DNA of 64,000 nucleotides from Streptomyces sp. ALI-76-A (GTDB taxonomy: Bacteria > Actinomycetota > Actinomycetes > Streptomycetales > Streptomycetaceae): assembly GCF_030287445.1 (NCBI RefSeq), contig NZ_JASVWB010000004.1, positions 1-64,000 on the forward strand, written 5' to 3'. The position numbers were made by a program, and so were the translations under genes. The notes under the pieces are model-generated. The model saw only the letters and a list, made by a program, of their open reading frames with translations, was not told the origin of the DNA and searched no databases. Below are positions 16,521 to 24,706 of the stretch, one piece after another (positions within the stretch are counted from its first letter, which is position 1; each line of letters opens with the position of its first letter).

Positions 16521-16656
16521 CGCCACCTCCACTCACCTCCACCTCCCACAGTTCCCCAGCTCCCCGCGGGCCGCACGACGGCCGGCCGGTTTGTCCGCTA
16601 CGCGGCCGGGTACTGCGATGCCGCGTCACCGCGCCCGCGTCCACGAGGAGGCCTGC

Positions 16657-17466
16657 ATGTCCGTTCCCACCGCACCGCGCAGCAAGGTGGCCGTCGTCAC
16701 CGGGGCCGACTCGGGCATCGGCAGGGCCACGGCCGTCCGGCTGGCCCGGGCGGGGATGGACGTCGGCATCACCTGGCACGACGATCTCAAGGGCGCCGAG
16801 GAGACCGCCGAGGAGGTCCGCGCGCACGGGCGGCGGGCCGCCGTGGCCCGGATGGACCTCACCCGGCTGCCCACGGCCGCCGACACCGTCGACGAGCTGT
16901 GCGACCGGCTCGGCCGCCTCGACGTCCTGGTCAACAACGCGGGTACGGGCACGATGACGCCGTTCCTGGACCTGGAGCTCGACGACGTCCGCGAGGTCCT
17001 GGAGGTCGATCTGATCGGCCCCTTCCTGTGCGGGCAGCGCGCGGCCCGGCACATGATCCGGCAGGGCGACGGGGGCCGGATCGTCAACGTGACCTCCGTC
17101 CACGAACACCAGCCGAGGGTCGGCGCGGCACCGTACTGCGCGGCCAAGGGCGGTCTCGGCCTGCTCACCCAGGTCATGGCCCTGGAGCTCGCCGAACACG
17201 GCATCACCGTCAACGCGGTGGCCCCCGGCGAGATCGCCACCCCGATGACCGGCCAGGAGGACACCGACCCGCACACCGAGAACCGCCCCGGCGTCCCCCT
17301 CGGACGGCCCGGTGACGCCCGCGAGGTCGCGGCGGTGATCGCCTTCCTCGCCGGCCCCGACGCCACCTACGTCACCGGTGCGTCCTGGAGCGTGGACGGC
17401 GGCATGCTCCGGATGGGCCCGCAGGCCGGTTCGCACCTGGAGGGCGATGAGTGGCGGCGCCCCTGA
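16657..17466 (+). CDS. SDR family oxidoreductase (glucose-dehydrogenase-like)
   Basis: 269 residues from ATG 16657 (MSVPTAPRSKVAVVTGADSG), with GAGGAGG 6 nt upstream. Classical SDR marks are TGADSGIGRATAVRL, NNAGTG, VNVTSVHEHQP and YCAAKGG (YxxxK), ending in TGASWSVDGGMLRM. The overall pattern is closest to glucose 1-dehydrogenase and related 3-ketoacyl-reductase-like enzymes. It is divergent from the PHP gene. Substrate and cofactor choice are not established. Confidence 0.9.
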   Translation: MSVPTAPRSKVAVVTGADSGIGRATAVRLARAGMDVGITWHDDLKGAEETAEEVRAHGRRAAVARMDLTRLPTAADTVDELCDRLGRLDVLVNNAGTGTMTPFLDLELDDVREVLEVDLIGPFLCGQRAARHMIRQGDGGRIVNVTSVHEHQPRVGAAPYCAAKGGLGLLTQVMALELAEHGITVNAVAPGEIATPMTGQEDTDPHTENRPGVPLGRPGDAREVAAVIAFLAGPDATYVTGASWSVDGGMLRMGPQAGSHLEGDEWRRP

Positions 17467-17540
17467 TCCGCGCCGCCGGGAGCCCTGCTCCGAGCCGCCA
17501 CCGGGAGCCGCCTTCGCGGGTCGCGCTCTACGCTCTAGGT

Positions 17541-17777
17541 ATGACCGAAAGCTCGAGCCCTTACATCGCCCACCCGCGGATCATGGTGCTCGGGGTCCAG
17601 CCGAGCACTCCGCCCTTCCGGATCGTGGAGATCGACGGCCAGATGGTCGGCGAGGCGCGGACCGTCACCGACGTCCTGGAGGCCGCCGCCGCGTTCGGCA
17701 TCAAGGTCCACGACCTGGACGACCCGGACGTGGTCCGCTGGGTGGGCGGGGACAAGTTCACCTGGCACCGGCACTGA
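17541..17777 (+). CDS. Conserved small hypothetical protein, possibly leaderless
   Basis: 78 residues (MTESSSPYIAHPRIMVLGVQ...) with normal high-GC codon usage. No recognised domain; the sequence looks like a compact alpha/beta fold (FRIVEIDGQMVGEARTVTDV, DPDVVRWVGG). No ribosome site precedes the ATG; TACGCT (17529-17534) lies 6 nt upstream and could serve as a -10 for a leaderless message, although no -35 is clear. The stop codon lies inside the first unit of a 25-bp tandem repeat. Confidence 0.7.
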   Translation: MTESSSPYIAHPRIMVLGVQPSTPPFRIVEIDGQMVGEARTVTDVLEAAAAFGIKVHDLDDPDVVRWVGGDKFTWHRH

Positions 17778-17862
17778 CCGGCTGTGTCCGCCACCGGCAC
17801 TGACCGGTTTCACCTGCCCTGGCACTGATCCGTTCCACCTGCCCTGGCACCGACCGGTCCGG
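17770..17862. repeat. 25-bp tandem repeat array
   Basis: Units start at 17770 (diverged, 26 bp), 17796, 17821 and 17846 (partial), each opening GGCAC(T/C)GA(C/T)C and, in the two best copies, closing CACCTGCCCT. The array begins inside the last codons of the 78-residue gene and continues into the spacer. The spacing is head-to-tail, without unique spacers. Confidence 0.8.
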
Positions 17863-17888
17863 TTCTCCCGGTCGAGCGCGGAACGACG

Positions 17889-17925
17889 CCGGGGCCGCAC
17901 TCGCCCTCCACGCGTGCGGCCCCGG
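17889..17925. terminator. Bidirectional hairpin terminator
   Basis: CCGGGGCCGCAC and GTGCGGCCCCGG form a perfect 12-bp stem with a 13-nt loop between convergent genes (the 78-residue protein and VanZ). Confidence 0.85.
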
Positions 17926-17978
17926 AACGAGCCGCCGGGCAGGCGCCCGCCTCACCCACGCCCGCCGCCTCGGCTGCG

Positions 17979-18602
17979 TCAGCTGTGCACCGCCCGGCTG
18001 AGCCGCCGCCCCAGCAGGAGGTAGCCCACGAGTGCCCCGGTGGTGTTGAGGATGACGTCGTCGACGTCGAAGGCCCGGCCGGTGACCAGGGCGCCCTGGG
18101 CGAACTCCACCATGAGCATGACGATCGCCGTCAGCAGCAGCACCCGCAGGATTCCACGCGTACCGGGTGCGAGGACCGGTACCAGGACGCCGAACGGGAT
18201 GCCCAGCACCAGGTTCCCGCCGATCTGCCGGGCGGCGTCCCGCAGCTCGGGCTGGTCCAGATAGGCCCGCAGCGAGTCCCCCGGATTCAGGTTGGTGTGG
18301 GTCAGCGACTCCGAGGCGGGGGAGGGCTCCAGTGTCAGCCGGGCCAGCACGACGGCGAACGCGACCATGAACGCGAAGGCGCACAGCATCGCCAGCACCC
18401 GGAGCGGCCAGGGCAGAGGGCGGCGTTCGCGGTCGGCCGGTCGTGACGCACGCGCCGGCCTGACCCGCCGGGCGGCCCCGCCCGGCTTCGCGGGCTTCTC
18501 GGCCCGCTCGGTCCTGGCGGACTCGGGGGGCCTGGGTGGCTTGTCGGACTTGGCGGTGCGCAGGCGGAAACCGGCACGTGGACGTAGGGCTGTACGGGCC
18601 AT
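17979..18602 (-). CDS. VanZ family membrane protein
   Basis: 207 residues, ATG 18600-18602 with CTGGAG upstream. The first 65 residues are Arg/Pro-rich and cytoplasmic. Hydrophobic helices follow (VLAMLCAFAFMVAFAVVLARL, GNLVLGIPFGVLVPVLA, ILRVLLLTAIVMLMVEFAQ, ILNTTGALVGYLLL) with the VanZ motif GRAFDVDDVILNTTGA. VanZ gives low-level teicoplanin resistance in enterococci; most Streptomyces homologues are uncharacterised membrane proteins. No van genes are nearby, so resistance should not be assumed. Confidence 0.88.
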   Translation of the reverse strand: MARTALRPRAGFRLRTAKSDKPPRPPESARTERAEKPAKPGGAARRVRPARASRPADRERRPLPWPLRVLAMLCAFAFMVAFAVVLARLTLEPSPASESLTHTNLNPGDSLRAYLDQPELRDAARQIGGNLVLGIPFGVLVPVLAPGTRGILRVLLLTAIVMLMVEFAQGALVTGRAFDVDDVILNTTGALVGYLLLGRRLSRAVHS

Positions 18603-18822
18603 GCGGTTCTCCAGTCGTCAACTTCCCTGCCTGGTAGGGCAGTTACCCGCGAACCGGCCGTCGATGCCGTCGCCGTGCCCTCGGTCGTCCCGCACTCGCG
18701 CCGGCCGTCGACGCCCTTTCGGAGCACTCCGGGCGGAGTCCCGCGCGCCCTCACCCCTACCGCGGGGTCATGGCGGCCGTGGCGGTTCTCCGCCCGGACC
18801 CCGACGTGCGGCCGGCACCCGG

Positions 18823-19485
18823 TCAGCCGCCGTAGCTGACCTTCACCTCCTTGAAACCGAGGGAACCCAGCAGACCCTTGAGCATGGTCGTGGTGTTCGT
18901 CTCGGCGCGCCTGGTCAGCTCGCTCTCCTTCGCCGCTTCGCCGATGTGCCTGACCGCCAGCTTCTGCACGGCCTGTTCACTGTTGGGGTTGTCCGAGAAG
19001 ACGTCGCCCAGCCGGTCGAGGAGACCGCGCTGCTTGGAGACGGCGTAGGAGCGGTCCACGTTCAGGGCCGGTGTACCGAGCCTGGCGTGCGGGAGCCGCA
19101 GGGTGGCGGACGTACGGTCCTCGTTGACCGTCACGTCGTCGTCACCGACCTTGCCGAGGTCGACGTAGGCGTCGACGGTGCCCGCCCCCACGTACAGGGT
19201 GCGGGAGCCGCGGATCGCGTCGGGCAGGTACTTGGTGTCCTTCTCCAGGTCCACCACGACCTGGAAATTGCCGGAGGCGGCGTCGTAACGGCTGAGGTCC
19301 TGGATGGACGTGAGCAGTGCCGGCCCGGAGCGGTCGATGGTCTCCGTGCCGAACAGGTCCTTGAGGCCCGGCAGCACGCTCAGCCGGATGCCCGCGAAGA
19401 ACACCACGAGCACCAGTACGACAGCGCTCACCGCCTTCGCCCAGCCCGGCATGCGCCTGGACACGCGCCTGATGGGAGTCGTCAT
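18823..19485 (-). CDS. DUF4230 domain, single-pass membrane protein
   Basis: 220 residues from ATG 19483-19485 (MTTPIRRVSRRMPGW), preceded by AGGAGG with 9-nt spacing. One membrane helix (about residues 17-37, VSAVVLVLVVFFAGIRLSVL) anchors an external domain. That domain contains SGPALLTSIQDLSRYDAASGNFQVVVDLEKD and a C-terminal amphipathic region (EAAKESELTRRAETNTTTMLKGLL), as in DUF4230 proteins. Function unknown. The 220 bp between it and VanZ hold no gene. Confidence 0.82.
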   Translation of the reverse strand: MTTPIRRVSRRMPGWAKAVSAVVLVLVVFFAGIRLSVLPGLKDLFGTETIDRSGPALLTSIQDLSRYDAASGNFQVVVDLEKDTKYLPDAIRGSRTLYVGAGTVDAYVDLGKVGDDDVTVNEDRTSATLRLPHARLGTPALNVDRSYAVSKQRGLLDRLGDVFSDNPNSEQAVQKLAVRHIGEAAKESELTRRAETNTTTMLKGLLGSLGFKEVKVSYGG

Positions 19486-19950
19486 GGCGACGGCCCTCCT
19501 TCCTACTGCTCGCTTTCCCCCCAATGGCCCCGCCAGACCGGATCGTTGGCCGATCGACACCGCTGACGGAGGCAAGGGGGCGCACGGACGCGAGGAACCC
19601 CGCCTCACCAGCGCGTCCGGCGACCCGGATGACGCCGCCCTGGATGACGGCGGCTCGGACGAACGCGCGCCGTCGCTCGCTCCGTCGCCGGTGCGGGTGC
19701 CGCCGGTGCCGACGCCGCCGGGCCGGCCCGGCGTGCGGTGGTCGGACGGCGGGCGCTCGGTCAGACTGGTCCTACCGGCATCGACGTGGGCCCCGACCCG
19801 GATGTTCCTGGTCCGCACGCGGGCGGTCCAGACGTACGGGATCACGGGCGCGGACAGCATGACCTGCTCCCGTGGACGGTCCGCGACCGGTTCTCGCCGG
19901 GCCCGTAGCATGAGCCCCGCCAGCCGGAATGATCATGCGAGGAGCAGGTC
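19486..19950. other. 465-bp intergenic region, no gene supported
   Basis: Divergent upstream region of the DUF4230 and PRPP synthetase genes. Frames here show no consistent codon bias. TAGCAT near 19911 is a possible -10 for the PRPP gene without a good -35 partner. Nothing else was recognised. Confidence 0.4.
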
Positions 19951-20904
19951 GTGCGAGACATCGCCGTGTTCAGCGGGAGCGCCCACCCCGAACTGGCCCA
20001 GGAGGTCTGCGCGCATCTCGGGGTGCCGCTCAGCCCCACCCGGGTCAGCCGGTTCGCCAACGACTGCCTGGAGGTGCAGCTCCAGGCGAACTGCCGCGAG
20101 CGGGACGTCTTCCTCATCCAGCCGCTGGTCAGACCGGTGCAGGAGCACCTGGTGGAACTGCTGCTGATGTGCGACGCGGCGCGCGGGGCCTCCGCCGGGC
20201 GGATCAGTGTCGTCATGCCGCACTACTCCTACGCCCGCTCCGACAAGAAGGACGAGCCCCGTATCTCGATGGGCGGGCGCCTGGTCGCGGACCTAATGGT
20301 CGCGGCGGGCGCCAGCCGGGTACTGGCGATGACCCTGCACTCGCCGCAGGTCCACGGCTTCTTCTCGGTCCCGGTCGACCACCTGCACGCGCTGCGCGAG
20401 CTGGCCGCGCACTTCCGGCGGTACGACCTGTCCCGGACCACGGTCGTCTCGCCGGACCTCGGCAACGCCAAGGAGGCCGCCGCGTTCGCCCGGATGCTCG
20501 GCGCCCAGGTGGCCGCCGGTGCCAAGCAGCGGTTCGCGGACGACCGGGTCAGCATCAACTCCGTCATCGGCGAGGTCGCCGGCCGGGACGTCATCGTGCT
20601 CGACGACGAGATCGCCAAGGGCAGTACGGTCCTGGAACTGCTCGACCGGCTGCGGGAGATGGGGCCCCGGTCGATCCGGGTCGCCTGCACGCACGGTCTC
20701 TTCGCCGACGGGGCGCTGAAGCGGATCGGTGAGCAGCCCGACATTCTGGAGATCGTGTGCACCAACACCGTGCCGGTGCCCGCGGAGGAGCGCACCGACA
20801 AGCTGCGTATCCTCACCGTCGCCCCGGCGCTCGCCGAGGCCGTACGCCGGATCCACAACGGTGAGTCGGTCAGCGCCCTGTTCGACGCGCCGCCGACCGA
20901 GTAG
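19951..20904 (+). CDS. prs: Ribose-phosphate pyrophosphokinase (divergent PRPP synthetase)
   Basis: 317 residues, GTG 19951 with GAGGAG about 7 nt upstream. It should convert ribose 5-phosphate and ATP to PRPP. Family features are FANDCLEVQLQANCRERDVFLIQPL, PHYSYARSDKKDEPRISMGGRLVADL, LHSPQVHGFF, VVSPDLGNAKEAAAF and the PRPP-binding loop VIVLDDEIAKGSTV. The signature that usually reads D-L-H has T-L-H here, losing the conserved acidic residue, and the ribose-5-phosphate loop differs from housekeeping enzymes (DEIAKGST instead of DMIDTGGT). It is probably a specialised paralogue, as expected on a chromosome arm. Confidence 0.85.
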   Translation: MRDIAVFSGSAHPELAQEVCAHLGVPLSPTRVSRFANDCLEVQLQANCRERDVFLIQPLVRPVQEHLVELLLMCDAARGASAGRISVVMPHYSYARSDKKDEPRISMGGRLVADLMVAAGASRVLAMTLHSPQVHGFFSVPVDHLHALRELAAHFRRYDLSRTTVVSPDLGNAKEAAAFARMLGAQVAAGAKQRFADDRVSINSVIGEVAGRDVIVLDDEIAKGSTVLELLDRLREMGPRSIRVACTHGLFADGALKRIGEQPDILEIVCTNTVPVPAEERTDKLRILTVAPALAEAVRRIHNGESVSALFDAPPTE

Positions 20905-20939
20905 CAGGCCGGTCGGCCGAGGTCATCGCGCGGGCCCGG

Positions 20940-21434
20940 TCACACCGGGCCGGACGCCGACTCGGGCTGCTCCAGCGCCGCCTTCAGTGTGGGCATCGGC
21001 GGCAGCAGCCGGGCCAGTCCGGTGACCCGCAGCACACGCAGGGTGAGCGGATGCGTGCACACCAGGAGGAGTCGCCCGCCCTGGTCCAGCGTCCGGCCGC
21101 GGGCCCGGTAGAGCAGGCGCAGTCCGGAGCAGTCGAAGAACTCCACCCCGCTGAGGTCGATCACCACCCGGGCGTCGGGCTGCCCCGTCGCCCGGTCCAG
21201 GTACGGGATGATCTCCGCGGCCGCGGCGATGTCGATCTCCCCGTGGAACTCCAGGACCGTGTGTCCCCGCTCCTGGCGGACGCGCAGATGCCGGGTGAGC
21301 GGCGCAGGTTCCTGCTCCACGACGACCTCGCCTCCAACGGCTTTTGTCGAACTGCGGGAACCGCAGGTCACCGGGGCCGGGGCGACGACGCCCGCGTGCG
21401 CGGACGGGTCACCGGGCCACGCGTGGGCGCGCAT
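20940..21434 (-). CDS. STAS domain anti-sigma-factor antagonist
   Basis: About 164 residues from ATG 21434 (MRAHAWPGDPS), which has GGGGAA upstream; an ATG 20 codons further up lacks one. The STAS domain spans about residues 55-155 (LRVRQERGHTVLEFHGEIDIAAAAEI, RVVIDLSGVEFFDCSGLRLL). In SpoIIAA/RsbV-type proteins the phosphorylated Ser follows Asp (D-S-S/T-G); here the motif is D-C-S-G, so the usual phosphosite is Cys. It would normally bind an anti-sigma kinase and free a sigma factor. A PP2C/ATPase phosphatase sits 17 kb away (38499-40880). Confidence 0.83.
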   Translation of the reverse strand: MRAHAWPGDPSAHAGVVAPAPVTCGSRSSTKAVGGEVVVEQEPAPLTRHLRVRQERGHTVLEFHGEIDIAAAAEIIPYLDRATGQPDARVVIDLSGVEFFDCSGLRLLYRARGRTLDQGGRLLLVCTHPLTLRVLRVTGLARLLPPMPTLKAALEQPESASGPV

Positions 21435-21552
21435 GCGTTCCCCGCCCTGCAAGTTACCCTCGATGGAATGAATTTGAGCATGTTCGATTGACATATGTCT
21501 TCGAATTGCGAGCCGCGTGTCGGGTCGTGCGAGCCGTGCGTGGCGTCGTGGC

Positions 21553-21990
21553 CTACGACAGGGCGTGCCAGGCCTGGGTGAGTGCCTGGCGCAACTGCTG
21601 GGTCTGGTGCGGCGTGAGGTCCCGCACCATCCGCTCCTCCAGTTCCCGCACCGGCTCCGCGTGCCGCGCCAGCAGCTCGCGGCCCGTGTCGGTCAGCAGG
21701 ATCAGCAGCTCGCGGCGGTTGCGGGGGTTGCGCTCCCGGCGCACCAGCCCGCGGTTCTCCAGCGACCTGACGAGGTCCGCGATCGACTGGGCGGTGACGA
21801 ACGAGTCACGGGCCAGCTGTGCGGCCGACAGGCCGTCGTGCCGCTCCAGGACGGTGAGCGCGGTGTACTGCAGTGCGGTGATCCCCGACGGCTTGACCAG
21901 CTCGTCCAGATGGGATCGCACCACGAGCTCCACTTGTTTCACCATGTAGAGGAGCGACGGGGCCGCCTTGGTCGCCGGAGTGTCGAGCAT
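21553..21990 (-). CDS. MarR family transcriptional regulator
   Basis: 145 residues, ATG 21988-21990. Winged-helix MarR core: ITALQYTALTVLERHDGLSAAQLARDSFVTAQSIADLVRSLENRGLVRRERNPRNRRELLILLTDTGRELL. It is divergent from the aldehyde and alcohol dehydrogenase pair across a 103-bp region that contains two copies of a 13-bp palindrome, so it is very likely the repressor of that pair and of itself. Aromatic acids or aldehydes are common effectors for this family, but the ligand is unproven. Confidence 0.93.
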   Translation of the reverse strand: MLDTPATKAAPSLLYMVKQVELVVRSHLDELVKPSGITALQYTALTVLERHDGLSAAQLARDSFVTAQSIADLVRSLENRGLVRRERNPRNRRELLILLTDTGRELLARHAEPVRELEERMVRDLTPHQTQQLRQALTQAWHALS

Positions 21991-22007
21991 GGGTTCACAC
22001 TAGAGCA

Positions 22008-22062
22008 TTGACAGGAAACCTGTCTGTAAAGAGACTGCGAACCAACAGGAATCCTGTTGGTT
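22008..22062 (+). promoter_or_regulatory. Aldehyde dehydrogenase promoter with two MarR operators
   Basis: -35 TTGACA (22008-22013), 17-bp spacer, -10-like GAGACT (22031-22036). Operator 1 is ACAGGAAACCTGT (22011-22023) and overlaps the -35. Operator 2 is ACAGGAATCCTGT (22045-22057), inside a perfect 11-bp-arm palindrome spanning 22040-22062 near the transcription start. The two 13-mers differ only at the central base, and their centres are 34 bp apart. Confidence 0.88.
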
Positions 22063-22093
22063 GAAATCTTGGCAATGAAGCTGAGGAGTGGCG

Positions 22094-23548
22094 ATGACCA
22101 CCTTCGAGATCGAACCCGGACAGCTGTTCATCGGGGGACAGTGGCGCGAGGCCGCCGACGGAGCGCGCACCGAGGTGGTCGACCCGTCCCGGGGCGCGGT
22201 CGTCACCACCGTCGCGGAGGCGGGCGCCGCCGACGTGGACGCCGCCGTGCGCGCGGCCCGCGAGGCCTTCGACGGTGGCGCCTGGTCCGGCCTGAGCGGA
22301 CGCGAGCGGGGGCGCGTGCTGCACCGCGTCGCCGAGCTGATCCGGGAGAACGCGGACGAGATCGCCCACCTGGAGAGCCTCGACGTGGGCAAGCCGATCA
22401 CGCTGTGCCACGCGGTGGACGTGACGAACGCGGCCAACGACTACGAGCACTTCGCGGCCCTCGCCCACTCCCTGCACGGCGCGCACCGCGACACCCCCAT
22501 GAACGCCCTGGCCTACACCCGACGTGAGCCGCTCGGCGTGGTCGCCGCGATCACGCCCTTCAACTTCCCGTTGATCCTGGCCGGTTCCAAGATCGCCCCG
22601 GCGCTGGCGGCCGGCAACACGGTCGTGCACAAGCCGGCCGACGAGACCCCGCTCAGCGCCCTCTACATGGCCCGCCTGTTCCAGAAAGCGGGCGTCCCGG
22701 ACGGCGTGGTCAACGTCGTCACCGGCGCGGGTCCGGTGGCGGGGGAGGCGCTGCTGCGGCACAGCGGCGTCGACAAGATCGCCTTCACCGGCTCCACCGC
22801 CGTCGGCCGGCACGCCGCGAGCGTGGCCGGCGAGGCACTCAAGCCCGTCACCATGGAGCTCGGCGGCAACGCGGCCCACGTGGTCTTCGAGGACGCCGAC
22901 CTGGAGAAGGCGGTCGGCGCGGTCATCAAGGGCTTCGTCTTCAACACCGGGCAGTTCTGCATGGGCGGCCCCCGGCTGCTGGTGGCGCGCTCGGTGTACA
23001 GCACCCTGCTCGGCATCCTGGCCGACGCGGTGCCCGGCGTACCGGTCGGCGACCCGCGCGACGCCGGGACGGTCGTCGGGCCGATGGCGGGGGAGAAGCA
23101 CCTGCGGAAGGTCGAGGAGTACGTCGCCCTGGCCCGCAAGGAGGGCGGCCGTGTCGTCTGCGGCGGTGAACGGCTCGATCTGGACGGCGGCTACTACTAC
23201 AAGCCCACCGTGATCGCCGACCTGCCCAACGACTCCCGGGTCGTCCAGGAGGAGATCTTCGGCCCGGTCCTCACCGTGCAGCCCTTCGACTCCGAGGACG
23301 AGGCCGTCGCCCTCGCCAACTCCACGCCGTACGGCCTGGCTTCGGGCGTCCAGACCACCAACCTGGCCCGTGCCCACCGGGTCGCCGACCGGCTCCAGGC
23401 GGGCATCGTCTGGGTCAACGACTGGGCGATGCTCGACCCCGCGGTGCCGTTCGGCGGGGTCAAGGACTCCGGTTTCGGCCGTGAGTACGGGCCCGAGGCG
23501 CTCGGCGCCTACACCAGGGTCAAGTCCGTCGTCGTCTCGCTCGACTGA
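22094..23548 (+). CDS. NAD(P)-dependent aldehyde dehydrogenase
   Basis: 484 residues, ATG 22094 with GAGGAG 6 nt upstream. All ALDH marks are present: PFNFPL, KPADETP, FTGSTAVGR (cofactor), general base MELGGNA, catalytic Cys in FNTGQFCMGG, and EEIFGPVLTV. The active-site strand reads GQFCMGG rather than the betaine-type GQVCSAG. It oxidises an aldehyde to an acid. Together with the alcohol dehydrogenase 24 bp downstream and the MarR repressor, this looks like an alcohol-aldehyde-acid detoxification or catabolic operon, possibly for an aromatic substrate. Confidence 0.93.
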   Translation: MTTFEIEPGQLFIGGQWREAADGARTEVVDPSRGAVVTTVAEAGAADVDAAVRAAREAFDGGAWSGLSGRERGRVLHRVAELIRENADEIAHLESLDVGKPITLCHAVDVTNAANDYEHFAALAHSLHGAHRDTPMNALAYTRREPLGVVAAITPFNFPLILAGSKIAPALAAGNTVVHKPADETPLSALYMARLFQKAGVPDGVVNVVTGAGPVAGEALLRHSGVDKIAFTGSTAVGRHAASVAGEALKPVTMELGGNAAHVVFEDADLEKAVGAVIKGFVFNTGQFCMGGPRLLVARSVYSTLLGILADAVPGVPVGDPRDAGTVVGPMAGEKHLRKVEEYVALARKEGGRVVCGGERLDLDGGYYYKPTVIADLPNDSRVVQEEIFGPVLTVQPFDSEDEAVALANSTPYGLASGVQTTNLARAHRVADRLQAGIVWVNDWAMLDPAVPFGGVKDSGFGREYGPEALGAYTRVKSVVVSLD

Positions 23549-23572
23549 GCGCGCAGTCCAAGGAGTCCCGTG

Positions 23573-24679
23573 ATGTCCCTCACCACCCGCGCCGCCGTCG
23601 TCGAGTCCGGCGGAGCGCCCTTCACCCTCAGCGACGTCCAGCTCGACGAGCCCGGCCCGCACGAGGCGGTCGTCCGCATGGTCGCCACCGGCCTGTGCCA
23701 CACGGACCTCGGCGTGGCGAGCGGCGGACTGCCGTTCCCCCTCCCCGGAGTTCTCGGGCACGAGGGCGCGGGCGTCGTCGAGACCGTCGGGTCCGCCGTG
23801 ACCGGGGTCGCCCCCGGCGACCATGTCGTGCTGTCCTTCACCTCGTGCGGCGAGTGCCGCAACTGCCGCGGCGGGCACCCGGCGTACTGCGCCACCTGGC
23901 TGCCGCTGAACCTCATCGGCGGCCGGCGGGCCGACGGCACCAGCACCATCAGCCGTGACGGCGAGCCGCTCGGCGGCCACTTCTTCGGCCAGTCCTCGTT
24001 CGCCGAGCGGGCGTTGGTCGACGAGCGCAGCCTCGTGAAGGTCGACCCCGAGGTACCGCTGGAGTCGATCGCCCCGCTGGGCTGCGGCGTGCAGACCGGG
24101 GTCGGTGCCGTCTGGAACGTGCTGAAGCCGGTCACCGGCGGCACGGTCGTCGTCCTGGGCGCCGGAGCCGTCGGCCTGTCGGCCGTGATGGCGGCCGCCC
24201 TCAGCCCGGCCGGCACGATCGTCGCCGTCGACCGGGTCGGCGAGCGCCTGTCGCTGGCCACGGAGCTGGGCGCCACCCATACCGTCAACGCGGGCGAGCG
24301 GGACCTCGGCGAGGCCCTCGCGGAGATCACCGGCGGTCAGGGCGCGGACGGCGTCGTGGAGACCACGGGCAACGTGGCCGTCCTGCGCCAGGGCGTCGAC
24401 GCGCTCGCCGCCCGGGGCACCCTGGTCATCGTCGGCGCGCCGCCGTTCGGCAGCGAGGTGGCTCTGGACGTCAACGGGATGCTCGGCGGCAAGCAGGTCG
24501 TCGGTCTCACCCTCGGCGACGCCGAGACCCGGACGTTCATCCCCGCCCTGGTCCGGATGGTGAAGGAGGGGCGGCTTCCGCTGCACCGCCTGATCAGCAC
24601 CTATCCGTTCGCGGACATCGACCAGGCGGTGCGGGACATGGGCGCGGGCAAGGCGATCAAGCCCGTGCTCACCTTCTGA
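23573..24679 (+). CDS. Zinc-dependent alcohol dehydrogenase (class III / aryl-alcohol type)
   Basis: 368 residues from ATG 23573, with AAGGAG 7 nt upstream; a GTG just before it is too close to the ribosome site. Catalytic zinc ligands lie in TGLCHTDLG and GHEGAGVVE; structural zinc Cys residues are in CGECRNCRGGHPAYC; the Rossmann motif is LGAGAVGLSAVM. The long loop between the structural zinc and the Rossmann fold matches the aryl-alcohol/formaldehyde-dehydrogenase-like group. It is co-transcribed with the aldehyde dehydrogenase and would supply its aldehyde or remove it in reverse. Confidence 0.92.
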   Translation: MSLTTRAAVVESGGAPFTLSDVQLDEPGPHEAVVRMVATGLCHTDLGVASGGLPFPLPGVLGHEGAGVVETVGSAVTGVAPGDHVVLSFTSCGECRNCRGGHPAYCATWLPLNLIGGRRADGTSTISRDGEPLGGHFFGQSSFAERALVDERSLVKVDPEVPLESIAPLGCGVQTGVGAVWNVLKPVTGGTVVVLGAGAVGLSAVMAAALSPAGTIVAVDRVGERLSLATELGATHTVNAGERDLGEALAEITGGQGADGVVETTGNVAVLRQGVDALAARGTLVIVGAPPFGSEVALDVNGMLGGKQVVGLTLGDAETRTFIPALVRMVKEGRLPLHRLISTYPFADIDQAVRDMGAGKAIKPVLTF

Positions 24680-24706
24680 CCCAGGGATCGGCCGACCGGG
24701 AGGGGG

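Noticed and set aside
17770..17862. Possible CRISPR array
   Set aside because: Units are contiguous head-to-tail 25-mers without unique spacers, and no cas genes are present.
17979..18602. Glycopeptide resistance (VanZ)
   Set aside because: No other van genes; VanZ-fold proteins are widespread and mostly unrelated to resistance.
21995..24586. Very long open frame (over 850 codons) on the minus strand opposite the aldehyde and alcohol dehydrogenase genes
   Set aside because: Typical antisense shadow of high-GC coding DNA; Arg/Gly/Asp/Val-rich translation with no family motif and no ribosome site.
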